Of a stretch of 64,000 nucleotides of DNA, positions 56,496-64,000 are shown piece after piece. Source of the stretch: Pseudomonas sp. PA15(2017) (GTDB lineage: Bacteria > Pseudomonadota > Gammaproteobacteria > Pseudomonadales > Pseudomonadaceae). Location of the stretch: the NCBI RefSeq assembly GCF_001945395.1, contig NZ_MSXV01000058.1:374317-438316 (forward strand), in the 5' to 3' direction. The first letter of the stretch is position 1, and each line of letters opens with the position of its first letter. The translations under genes were made by a program, and so were the position numbers. The notes under the pieces are model-generated. The model ran no database searches, was not told the origin of the DNA, and worked only from the letters and a program-made list of their open reading frames with translations.

Positions 56496-58507
56496 GCCAA
56501 ACGCCTCTTGACCAACAGATAAACGAAATAACTGCCACACACGACCGAAGCGACGATACCCACCGGAAGTTGCAGCGGGAATATCAGCACGCGGCCGAAC
56601 CAGTCAGCCAGCAACATCAGCACACCGCCCAGCGCCGCCGCCAGCAACAGTTGCGGCAGCACGCGGCGGGCGCCGAGGATCGCCGCCATATGCGGTGCCA
56701 GCAAGCCCAGAAAGGCCACCGGCCCCATCAGGCTGGTGACCAGCGCACAGAGTAGCGACACCAGCACCAGCAACGCCAGGCGTGCCTTGCGCACATCCAG
56801 GCCGCGGCTCAGAGCCACGCCGTCGCCAATCGAGATCAGCGTCAGGGCACGGTGGCAGAGTATGCTCAGCACGCCAAGCAGCAGCACGCCACACGACAGC
56901 CACAGTGCCTGGCTGGCAGACACCCGATAGGTCGAGCCGGCCAGCCAGCCGAGCAATGCAAAAGAGTCTGCGGTGCCCTTGGCTAGGCCGAACTGCAGTG
57001 CAGCATTGAGCAAGGCGGTCAGGGATATACCGACCAGCGCCATCAGCGCCGGCGAATACTGGTGCCTGCGCCCCAGCAACAGCAGAATGCCGAGCACCGC
57101 CAGGCTGCCGACAAAGGCCGCTATCGGCGCCACAAAACCGAGCAGCGAGCCGCCAAACACCATCAGCGCCAGCATCACCGCCAACGTGGCGCCAGCGGAC
57201 AGACCGAGAATGTCCGGGCTGGCCAGCGGGTTACGCAACAGCCGCTGCAGCAGCACGCCGGCAATCGCCAGGCCGCAGCCAGCGGCAGCAGCGGTCAGCA
57301 CCCTGGGCCAGCGCAGCGCCCAGATCAGCTCCGACGGCCATTGCAGCTGCCAGCCCGTGCTGGTGCGCCCCAGACAGACGCTCAGCAGCACCGCGCCCAG
57401 GGCCAGCAGCACGACCAGCAGGGCATAGCGTCGGCGCAGACGCTCCGGCCCCTCGGGCAACTGCAGGCCACGGGCATCCTCGGCGGACAGCTTGCGCCGC
57501 GACAGCCACAGCAAGGCGGGCGCGCCGATCAGCGCGGCGGCCGCACCGCTGGGCACCAGGTCGGCGGTCCAGCGGTTGGCCAGCAGCGCCAGGGCATCGG
57601 TGGCGAGCAGCAGCACGGCGCCGAGCAACACACTGTAGAGCAGTTCGTCCCGAGCCCGGCGGGCACCAAACAGGCGCGCCAGGTTCGGCGTCAGCAGGCC
57701 GATGAAACCGATCAGCCCCACGGCGGTGATCGATACCGCCGTCATCCAGATCGACACCACGAACAGCCCGAGCATGATCGGCCAAAGGTTCAGGCCGCGG
57801 GCCTGGGCACCTTCACTGCCGAGCTGCAGCAGGGTCAGCGGGCGTGGCGCCAGGGCGATGACCAGCACGCCAACGAGCAATTTGGGCCATAGCCAGCCCA
57901 CCCAGTGCCAGTCGATCTGCGCCAGGTCGCCAGCGCCCCAGACGAACAGCCCGCTGGTGTACTGGTTGTTGAGCAGCACCAGGCCGGAGGCCAGAGCACC
58001 AAGCAGCAGGTTCAGGGCCATGCCGGCGAGCACCACCGGCAGCCCGGCGATACCGTTGCGCCCGGCGATCAGCACCACCAGGCCCACCGCCAGCAGTGCA
58101 CCGCACAGCGCCGCCCAATGGCCATGGCTGGCCGCGAAGGTCGGCACCAGCAAGGTCGCACACACCAGGCCGAGCCAGGCGCCGGACGAGGCACCAATGG
58201 TCATCGGCGATACCAGGCGATTCTGCGTCAGTTGCTGCAGCACGCTGCCGGACAGCCCCAGGGCGGCGCCAACCAGTATTGCCATGCACAGCCGCGGCAG
58301 GGCCGAAAGGTTGAATTGCAGGGCATCGAAATCATTGTGCGCCGCCCCGCTGATCACCGCCCATTGTTGCGCCAGCGGCAAGGCGGTGCTCAGTTGCAGG
58401 TGCAGCATCAGCAAGATCAGCAGCACCAGGAAGGTCAGCCCATAACGCAACAACTGCCCTCTCAGCTCGTTGGCCAGCGCGCTCGGTCGCGCCTCGGTAA
58501 CCCCCAT
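56492..58507 (-). CDS. fhuB: Fused iron-hydroxamate ABC permease FhuB
   Basis: 671 residues from ATG 58507, twice the length of a single FecCD permease. Two tandem FecCD halves (about 1-340 and 345-671), each with roughly ten TM helices and a G-x-[IV]-A-x-x-G-(V/A)-x-x-Q motif (AALGLSGSVLQQL; LAIAGVLLQRL). This fused form is specific to hydroxamate uptake. A TTG two codons upstream is less likely as the start. Confidence 0.92.
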   Translation of the reverse strand: MGVTEARPSALANELRGQLLRYGLTFLVLLILLMLHLQLSTALPLAQQWAVISGAAHNDFDALQFNLSALPRLCMAILVGAALGLSGSVLQQLTQNRLVSPMTIGASSGAWLGLVCATLLVPTFAASHGHWAALCGALLAVGLVVLIAGRNGIAGLPVVLAGMALNLLLGALASGLVLLNNQYTSGLFVWGAGDLAQIDWHWVGWLWPKLLVGVLVIALAPRPLTLLQLGSEGAQARGLNLWPIMLGLFVVSIWMTAVSITAVGLIGFIGLLTPNLARLFGARRARDELLYSVLLGAVLLLATDALALLANRWTADLVPSGAAAALIGAPALLWLSRRKLSAEDARGLQLPEGPERLRRRYALLVVLLALGAVLLSVCLGRTSTGWQLQWPSELIWALRWPRVLTAAAAGCGLAIAGVLLQRLLRNPLASPDILGLSAGATLAVMLALMVFGGSLLGFVAPIAAFVGSLAVLGILLLLGRRHQYSPALMALVGISLTALLNAALQFGLAKGTADSFALLGWLAGSTYRVSASQALWLSCGVLLLGVLSILCHRALTLISIGDGVALSRGLDVRKARLALLVLVSLLCALVTSLMGPVAFLGLLAPHMAAILGARRVLPQLLLAAALGGVLMLLADWFGRVLIFPLQLPVGIVASVVCGSYFVYLLVKRRLA

Positions 58508-58509
58508 GG

Positions 58510-59277
58510 TCAAGCGACCACGGCAATCTTGCGCGCCGAACCCGGCTGCTCGATCAGCTCGATGTCGATATCGTACAGCTGGCTGAGCAGCGGGCTGTGC
58601 AGCAGCTCGTCCGGCGTGCCGTCGAAGAAGATCCGCCCCTGTTTGAGCGCGACGATGCGGTCGGCGTAGCGGCAGGTCAGGTTGATGTCATGCAGGATGG
58701 CGACGATGCCACGCCCGGTGCTCAGGTTGAGCTCGCGCAGCAGGGTCATCAGCTCGTACTGATGCGCCAGGTCAAGGGCCGAGGTCGGCTCGTCGAGAAG
58801 AATTAGCGGTGACTGCTGGGCCAGCAGCATGGCGATCCAGGCCCGCTGGCGCTCGCCACCGGAGAGGGTATCGGCCAGGTGATCGGCGTACCGAGCGACA
58901 TCGGTCTGTTGCATGGCCTGCTCGATGGTCTCGCTGTCTTCACGTTGCCAGCGGCCCAGCAAACCGCGCCAGGGAAAGCGCCCCAGGCGCACCAGTTCAC
59001 GCACCGTGAGCCCGGCGACATCCGGCAGACGCTGGGGCAGAAAGGCCACCAGACGGGCGAAATCACGCTGACTGAAACGGCCCAGCGCCTTGCCATCGAG
59101 ATGAAGGGTGCCGGTATCGGGCAGCAACTGGCGGGCGATCAGGTTCATCAGCGTCGATTTGCCGGAGCCGTTGTGACCGAGAATCACCGTGAACTGGTCA
59201 CCGGCCAGCTGCAGTTCGTCCACCGCCAGAGTCAGGCGACCGTCACGGCGCACCTGGATCGCTTCGAGTTTCAGCAT
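58510..59277 (-). CDS. fhuC: Iron-hydroxamate ABC ATPase FhuC
   Basis: 255 residues from ATG 59277, overlapping the fhuF stop by 7 nt. Walker A GHNGSGKS (34-41), signature LSGGERQR (138-145), Walker B LILLDEP (158-164), H-loop in AILHDINL. FepC/FhuC subfamily. It powers FhuB. Confidence 0.93.
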   Translation of the reverse strand: MLKLEAIQVRRDGRLTLAVDELQLAGDQFTVILGHNGSGKSTLMNLIARQLLPDTGTLHLDGKALGRFSQRDFARLVAFLPQRLPDVAGLTVRELVRLGRFPWRGLLGRWQREDSETIEQAMQQTDVARYADHLADTLSGGERQRAWIAMLLAQQSPLILLDEPTSALDLAHQYELMTLLRELNLSTGRGIVAILHDINLTCRYADRIVALKQGRIFFDGTPDELLHSPLLSQLYDIDIELIEQPGSARKIAVVA

Positions 59278-60029
59278 TCGAGACTGAGTTCCTGACGCAG
59301 GCGCGCCAGGCGCTCTTCCTGCTTGAGTTTCGGACAGGTGCTGCAAAAGTTGCCGTCGGCGCGGCGAAAGTGCTGGCAACAGACCTTGCGCCCCAGGGCC
59401 AGGCGCTCGCGGCCATCGTCCAGACACACCCCGATGAGCGAGCTGTCGCCGCGCAGCTCGAGGGCGTCCAGCCAGCGGCTTTCCAGCTGCTGCAGGCGGT
59501 CATTGGCCAGCGACTGCTGGCGCTGGATCATCAGCAACGCGCCCAATACGCAATCCGCCTGCAGGCGCCGCGCCAGCTTACGGTGAATGCCGGCCACGGC
59601 ATCGAACTCCTGCCACTGGCGCTCGACCAGGGCCTGCATCTGCTCGGCAGCGAAGTCGATCAGCACCGCCTGGCTGGCCCGCCGCGGGCAGTGCTCGGGC
59701 AGGCAGAAGCCATAGACCATGTTGTCGCATACCGTCTGCCCCATGCCATCGAGGCAGGGCACACGATCGGCCAGGTGTACGCCGAACAGGCTCAGGTAGA
59801 TGGGCTGCCAGATCAACAGCGTCCAGGTGCGCACCGTCCAGTAATGCACGCCAGCCTCGGGAAAGCTCTGCTGCAGCGACGCATACAGGGCAGCGACCCG
59901 CTCCAGGTTGCCCGCCGCGCCGCAGGCCAGCTCGTGGTGCGCACTGACGCCTACCCGCGCGGGAATGCCCGGCAGGGTGCGTGCGGTGACATCGAGCAGA
60001 TGGTTGAGATCGCTGTTGGCCTGATACAT
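59271..60029 (-). CDS. fhuF: Siderophore-iron reductase FhuF
   Basis: 252 residues. The C-terminal [2Fe-2S] motif is C-C-x10-C-x2-C (Cys217, 218, 229, 232), unique to FhuF-type ferric-siderophore reductases. The N-terminal part has the usual FhuF domain (YWTVRTWTLLIWQPIYLSLFG). It reduces cytoplasmic ferric hydroxamates to release iron. First gene of the fhu run; a Fur-like site lies about 80 nt upstream. Confidence 0.88.
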   Translation of the reverse strand: MYQANSDLNHLLDVTARTLPGIPARVGVSAHHELACGAAGNLERVAALYASLQQSFPEAGVHYWTVRTWTLLIWQPIYLSLFGVHLADRVPCLDGMGQTVCDNMVYGFCLPEHCPRRASQAVLIDFAAEQMQALVERQWQEFDAVAGIHRKLARRLQADCVLGALLMIQRQQSLANDRLQQLESRWLDALELRGDSSLIGVCLDDGRERLALGRKVCCQHFRRADGNFCSTCPKLKQEERLARLRQELSLEC

Positions 60030-60107
60030 CTGGCGGCCCCGGAGAGCATGGGTAACGGCCGCACGACAAGGCGGCAGATCACGAATTTAACCACGCCCAT
60101 CGAGAAC

Positions 60108-60126
60108 GCATCAAATTATCATTCGC
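60108..60126 (-). promoter_or_regulatory. Fur-box-like site upstream of fhuF
   Basis: Minus strand GCGAATGATAATTTGATGC matches the 19-bp Fur consensus at 11 positions, with an intact AATGATAAT core. It overlaps the end of the MFS gene and lies 79 nt before fhuF, as expected for iron control of fhuF-C-B-D. Confidence 0.5.
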
Positions 60127-61309
60127 GTACAGGCGATTTTTGCGGTGACGTGCGAATCAACAGCGGAAATACCGCTGCGGTCAGTACCAGCCCGGCCGCC
60201 CCGACCCAGAATGGCATGTGCTGGCCATAATGGCTGACCAACAACCCGGCGCCGTAGGCCGCCCCCATGCTACCCAGGCACTGGAAGATGTTGATCTTGC
60301 TGAAGTCCACGCCGTAGTTGTCCGGTGTACTCAATTCGAACAGCAGCGCATCCAGGCGTACCGTGATCTGGTACAGCGCCCAGCCGAACAGCACGCGGCC
60401 GAGCAGGATCAGCCACTGATCGTCGAAGCCCTGGATGAAGGTCGCCGCCGCACCGAGCAGCAAGCCGGCAAGAATGCCGTCGCGGGTCGCGCCCTTGGCT
60501 GCCGAGCGTTTGCTCCACCACAAGGCGAACACCGCCACTGCGCCCGGCAGGGCATACACGAAGCCGGCCATCAGCTCACTGTTCCAGCTTGCCACCTGCT
60601 GCCAGTACACCGCGAAGAATGGCCGGGTGACGTAGGCGACGAAGTAGAACAGCAGCATTACCACGCACAACCTGTAGATCGCCATCAGGCTGCGGCTACG
60701 GGTGGCCGCCGGGTTGGCCGGCGCGGCCTGATCGGTTTGCGTCTCGGCTTCGCCACTGCGCGGCAGGTGACCACGCACCAGGTGCATGCAGATGGCCATC
60801 TGGATGAAGTCACCGGCGGCCATGATCAGAAACACATCGCCAATGCCCATCACCTGCAGCACCAGCCCGCCCGCTGCCGCACCGAGAATCGCGCCGAAGT
60901 GCACCACCACCGACAGGGTACCGATAGTCTGGGTGTGATTGTCGTGCTGCTGCAGGCTCATCACATAGGGGTACATCAGCAGGTAGCTGCCCTTGAACAC
61001 CACCATCACCAGCGACACCACCCAGAACAGTGGCAGCGAATCAATAAAGGTCAGCGCCGCCGTCAGGGTGCCAGCCATAAACTGCGCACCGATCAGGATA
61101 CGCACCGGGTGTACCCGCTTGGCCAGCCGCGCCCAGAGCGGAAACACTGCCATCACCGTCAGGCTGATCGCCGCCAGGTACAGGCCGACATGCTCGGGCG
61201 GCGGATTGTCGAAACGCTCGGCGAAATACTGCGGGTAGAAGGGAATGATCAGGTTGTCGGTGACCACCGCCAGGGCGGTCATGGCGATCAGATAGAAACG
61301 CAGGTTCAT
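60119..61309 (-). CDS. MFS transporter, probably siderophore-related
   Basis: 396 residues from ATG 61309 (MNLRFYLIAMTALAVVTDNL), about 12 TM helices with a charged central loop (about 185-205). The AKRVHPVRILIG loop between TM2 and TM3 fits the MFS motif-A position. It is upstream of fhuF with only 89 nt between. Related MFS proteins in iron clusters either export a siderophore or import ferric siderophore across the inner membrane; direction cannot be told here. The longer upstream open frame is not protein-like. Confidence 0.75.
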   Translation of the reverse strand: MNLRFYLIAMTALAVVTDNLIIPFYPQYFAERFDNPPPEHVGLYLAAISLTVMAVFPLWARLAKRVHPVRILIGAQFMAGTLTAALTFIDSLPLFWVVSLVMVVFKGSYLLMYPYVMSLQQHDNHTQTIGTLSVVVHFGAILGAAAGGLVLQVMGIGDVFLIMAAGDFIQMAICMHLVRGHLPRSGEAETQTDQAAPANPAATRSRSLMAIYRLCVVMLLFYFVAYVTRPFFAVYWQQVASWNSELMAGFVYALPGAVAVFALWWSKRSAAKGATRDGILAGLLLGAAATFIQGFDDQWLILLGRVLFGWALYQITVRLDALLFELSTPDNYGVDFSKINIFQCLGSMGAAYGAGLLVSHYGQHMPFWVGAAGLVLTAAVFPLLIRTSPQKSPVRE

Positions 61310-61523
61310 GGCGGGCGGCGGCTGGCGGGCTGGGCGCAGCATGATGCATGGCCGTGGCCAGAAAAGCGAACTGGCATGCCGGGTGGCAAGGCGGCCCAGA
61401 AACAGCCGATACAATGGTAAACTCGCGCCCCACCCGCATGCTGCCGGCCATTGGCTGCGGCGAGCCCGATCCATCAGGTGCTGCGTGAGCCGCGGCATCC
61501 GCCAACCGGAACCTGCCTCACAG

Positions 61524-62357
61524 ATGATCGATTTCGGCCTTCCCGACTACGAACGCAGCACCGCCCGCCTCGCGCCTTCGCGCCCGGTCGTGTTGTGCCT
61601 GTCCGGCCATGACCCGAGTGGCGGCGCCGGCCTGCAGGCCGATATCGAAGCGCTGATCGCCCAGGGCTGCCACGCCGCTGCGGCCGTGACCGCACTGACC
61701 GTGCAGGATACCGTCGACGTCAGCGACTTCCGGGTGCTCGACCGCGACTGGGTACTGGCCCAGGCCCATGCGGTGATCGCCGACATGCCGGTGGCTGCGG
61801 TCAAGCTGGGCATGCTCGGTTCGGTCGAGATGGTCGACACGGTGCTGATGATCATGGCCCTGCTGCCCGGTATCCCGCTGGTCTGCGATCCAGTGCTGCG
61901 CGCCGGCGGCGGCGGTGCCCTGGGCAAGGAGGACGTCGGCTACGCCATGCGCGAACGCCTGTTCGCCGCCTCCACCATCGCCACGCCGAACCTGCCCGAA
62001 GCACGCATTCTCGCCGAGCTGCCCGATGGCAGCGCTGACCAGTGCGCTGAAAAGCTGCTGCCCTATATCGAGCACCTGCTGATCACCGGTGGTCACGGCG
62101 ATGAAAGCGAGGTCCATAACCGCCTCTACCTGCGCGACGGCAGCCGCCACGATTTCACCTGCCCGCGCCTGCCCGGCAGCTACCATGGCTCGGGCTGCAC
62201 CCTGGCCAGTACCCTGGCCGGCCGCCTGGCGCTCGGCCAGGACCTGATCGGCGCCGTGCAGACCGCCCTGGACTACACCTGGCGCACCCTGCGCGATGCC
62301 GAACAGCCAGGCCGCGGCCAGTTCGTGCCGCGCCGCCTGCCACTGGACCTCAGCTGA
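61524..62357 (+). CDS. thiD: Hydroxymethylpyrimidine/phosphomethylpyrimidine kinase
   Basis: 277 residues from ATG 61524. [20 protein letters not shown] is the substrate motif and [18 protein letters not shown] the anion-hole/catalytic-Cys motif of ThiD. It makes HMP-PP for thiamine. No TPP-riboswitch core was visible in the 214-nt upstream gap; a TACAAT box is at 61410-61415. One-base overlap with thiE. Confidence 0.94.
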   Translation: MIDFGLPDYERSTARLAPSRPVVLCLSGHDPSGGAGLQADIEALIAQGCHAAAAVTALTVQDTVDVSDFRVLDRDWVLAQAHAVIADMPVAAVKLGMLGSVEMVDTVLMIMALLPGIPLVCDPVLRAGGGGALGKEDVGYAMRERLFAASTIATPNLPEARILAELPDGSADQCAEKLLPYIEHLLITGGHGDESEVHNRLYLRDGSRHDFTCPRLPGSYHGSGCTLASTLAGRLALGQDLIGAVQTALDYTWRTLRDAEQPGRGQFVPRRLPLDLS

Positions 62358-62998
62358 TGGCCACGCACGGCAAACTGCGAGGCCTATACGCCATCACCGA
62401 CAGCCAATTACTCGCCGGCGGCAAGCTGCTGCCCTACGTAGAAGCCGCCTTGGCCGGTGGCGCACATCTCGTGCAGTACCGCGACAAATCCACCGACGAA
62501 GCGCGCCGCCTGCGTGAGGCCGAGGCCCTGCGCGCGCTGTGCGAGAATTACCGCGCCACGCTGATCATCAATGATGACGCCGAGCTGGCGGCGCGCCTGG
62601 GTGTCGGCCTGCACCTCGGTCAGGAAGATGGCTCGCTGGCCGCGGCCCGCGCCCTGCTCGGCCGCCAGGCGATCATCGGCGGCACCTGCCACGCTCAGCT
62701 CGCCCTGGCCGAACGGGCGGCCGGCGAAGGTGCCAGCTACGTGGCCTTCGGCCGCTTCTTCAACTCACTGACCAAACCCGGCGCCCCAACCGCCACGCTG
62801 GATCTGCTCGAGGCCGCCAAGGCCCGCATGGCCCTGCCGATCGTCGCCATCGGTGGTGTCGACCTGCACAACGCCGCCCCACTGATCGAACGTGGCGCCA
62901 GCATGATCGCGGTGATCCATGCGCTGTTCGCCGCCGATTCACCCACCGAGGTCGAGCACCGCGCGCGCGCCTTCAGCGCCCTGTTCGAATCGAACTGA
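62357..62998 (+). CDS. thiE: Thiamine-phosphate synthase
   Basis: A 213-residue TIM barrel. [38 protein letters not shown]-type (GLHLGQED) and [10 protein letters not shown] phosphate-binding loop are all ThiE motifs. It couples HMP-PP and thiazole phosphate. TGATG coupling with thiD. Confidence 0.95.
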   Translation: MATHGKLRGLYAITDSQLLAGGKLLPYVEAALAGGAHLVQYRDKSTDEARRLREAEALRALCENYRATLIINDDAELAARLGVGLHLGQEDGSLAAARALLGRQAIIGGTCHAQLALAERAAGEGASYVAFGRFFNSLTKPGAPTATLDLLEAAKARMALPIVAIGGVDLHNAAPLIERGASMIAVIHALFAADSPTEVEHRARAFSALFESN

Positions 62999-63020
62999 CT
63001 GACCTTTTCAGGAGACCCCA

Positions 63021-64000
63021 ATGTCCCGCTCCGAAACGCTATTCGCCAACGCCCAGAAACACATTCCCGGCGGTGTGAACTCGCCCGTGCGCGCCTTCAA
63101 GAGCGTGGGCGGCACGCCACTGTTCTTCAAGCACGCCGAGGGCGCCTACTTCACCGATGAAGACGACAAGCGCTATGTGGACTACGTCGGCTCCTGGGGC
63201 CCGATGATCCTCGGCCACAGCCACCCGGACGTGCTCGATGCCGTACGCCGCCAGCTCGACCACGGCCTGTCCTACGGCGCGCCGACCGCCATGGAAACCG
63301 AGATGGCCGACCTGGTCTGCTCGATCGTCCCGTCGATGGAGATGGTGCGCATGGTCAGCTCGGGCACCGAAGCGACCATGAGCGCCATCCGCCTGGCCCG
63401 CGGCTACACCGGCCGCGACGCGATCATCAAGTTCGAAGGCTGCTACCACGGCCATTCCGACAGCCTGCTGGTCAAGGCCGGCTCCGGTCTGCTGACCCAG
63501 GGCGTACCCAGCTCTGCAGGGGTCCCGGCGGATTTTGCCAAACACACCCTGACCCTGCCGTTCAACGACATCGACGCAGTCGCCGAAACCCTCGCCGAAG
63601 TCGGCCAGAGCGTGGCCTGCATCATCGTCGAGCCGGTGGCCGGCAACATGAACTGCGTCCCGCCGGCGCCGGGCTTTCTCGAAGGCCTGCGCGAGCAGTG
63701 CGACCGGCACGGCGTGGTGCTGATCTTCGACGAGGTGATGACCGGTTTCCGCGTCGCCCTCGGCGGCGCTCAGGCCCACTACGGCGTTACCCCGGATCTG
63801 TCGACCTTCGGCAAGATCGTCGGTGGCGGCATGCCGGTGGGCTGCTTCGGTGGCAAGCGCGCGATCATGGAGCGTATCGCCCCGCTCGGCCCGGTCTACC
63901 AGGCCGGCACCCTGTCGGGTAACCCGCTGGCCATGGCCGCTGGCCTGACCACCCTGAAGCTGATCAGCCGCCCGGGCTTTCACGCCGAACTCACCGATTA
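63021..64000 (+). CDS. hemL: Glutamate-1-semialdehyde 2,1-aminomutase (5' part)
   Basis: The first 326 residues are visible; the gene runs off the right edge. GGAG lies 7 nt before ATG 63021. [13 protein letters not shown] start, [33 protein letters not shown] and the PLP lysine in TFGKIVGGG are diagnostic. It makes 5-aminolevulinate for haem. It follows thiDE, as commonly found in pseudomonads. Confidence 0.96.
   Translation, partial: MSRSETLFANAQKHIPGGVNSPVRAFKSVGGTPLFFKHAEGAYFTDEDDKRYVDYVGSWGPMILGHSHPDVLDAVRRQLDHGLSYGAPTAMETEMADLVCSIVPSMEMVRMVSSGTEATMSAIRLARGYTGRDAIIKFEGCYHGHSDSLLVKAGSGLLTQGVPSSAGVPADFAKHTLTLPFNDIDAVAETLAEVGQSVACIIVEPVAGNMNCVPPAPGFLEGLREQCDRHGVVLIFDEVMTGFRVALGGAQAHYGVTPDLSTFGKIVGGGMPVGCFGGKRAIMERIAPLGPVYQAGTLSGNPLAMAAGLTTLKLISRPGFHAELTD

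Noticed and set aside
61310-61523. Possible TPP riboswitch before thiD
   Set aside because: The conserved CTGAGA core and the rest of the thi-box were not found in the gap.

Overview
The window is a gene-dense (roughly 90 % coding), GC-rich chromosomal segment from a Pseudomonas-type gammaproteobacterium. This rests on gene content and order: nlpD-rpoS, pcm-surE-truD-ispF, frmA-fghA, ispD-ftsB-eno-kdsA-pyrG-tilS-accA-dnaE-rnhB-lpxB-lpxA-fabZ-lpxD-skp-bamA-rseP-dxr-cdsA-uppS-frr-pyrH-tsf-rpsB, then map-glnD and dapC. From memory this matches the P. aeruginosa core block around PA3622-PA3659. I see no rRNA or tRNA gene, CRISPR array, integrase, transposase or prophage. The species cannot be fixed from the sequence alone.

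Region 1 (1-6.5 kb): the end of an unidentified membrane protein, an M48 lipoprotein protease, an SRAP-family protein that has lost most of its active site, a DUF2007/CPXCG pair, an acyltransferase, a YajG lipoprotein, two small ORFs and malate:quinone oxidoreductase (mqo). Region 2 (6.5-17.1 kb): rpoS-nlpD, a DUF368/PopT-type lipid-carrier transporter, the coupled pcm-surE-truD-ispF genes, a Dps protein, the glutathione-dependent formaldehyde detoxification pair with a divergent LysR regulator, and an HPF-like ribosome factor. Region 3 (17.1-43.1 kb): one long run of minus-strand essential genes for isoprenoids, KDO/lipid A, fatty acids, CTP, DNA replication, outer-membrane assembly, phospholipids, the undecaprenyl carrier and translation. 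Many of these genes overlap by 1-4 bases.

Region 4 (43.4-50.4 kb): map and glnD on the plus strand, a PctA-like chemoreceptor with a good sigma-28 (FliA) promoter, and dapC. Region 5 (50.4-61.3 kb) is the most accessory-looking part: an NPPY methyltransferase next to a haem-oxygenase-like di-metal protein, a 7TMR-DISM hybrid histidine kinase, and an iron-hydroxamate cluster (fhuD-fhuB-fhuC-fhuF plus an MFS transporter) with a Fur-box-like site but no outer-membrane receptor in view. Region 6 (61.5-64 kb): thiD-thiE and the start of hemL.

The least-explained items are the SRAP pseudoenzyme, the methyltransferase/HDO pair, a 57-residue ORF in the long mqo upstream region, two short dispersed repeat families seen twice each in this window, and several strong hairpins in leaders and 3' regions (rpoS, rpsB-tsf, tsf, eno, dnaE-accA).
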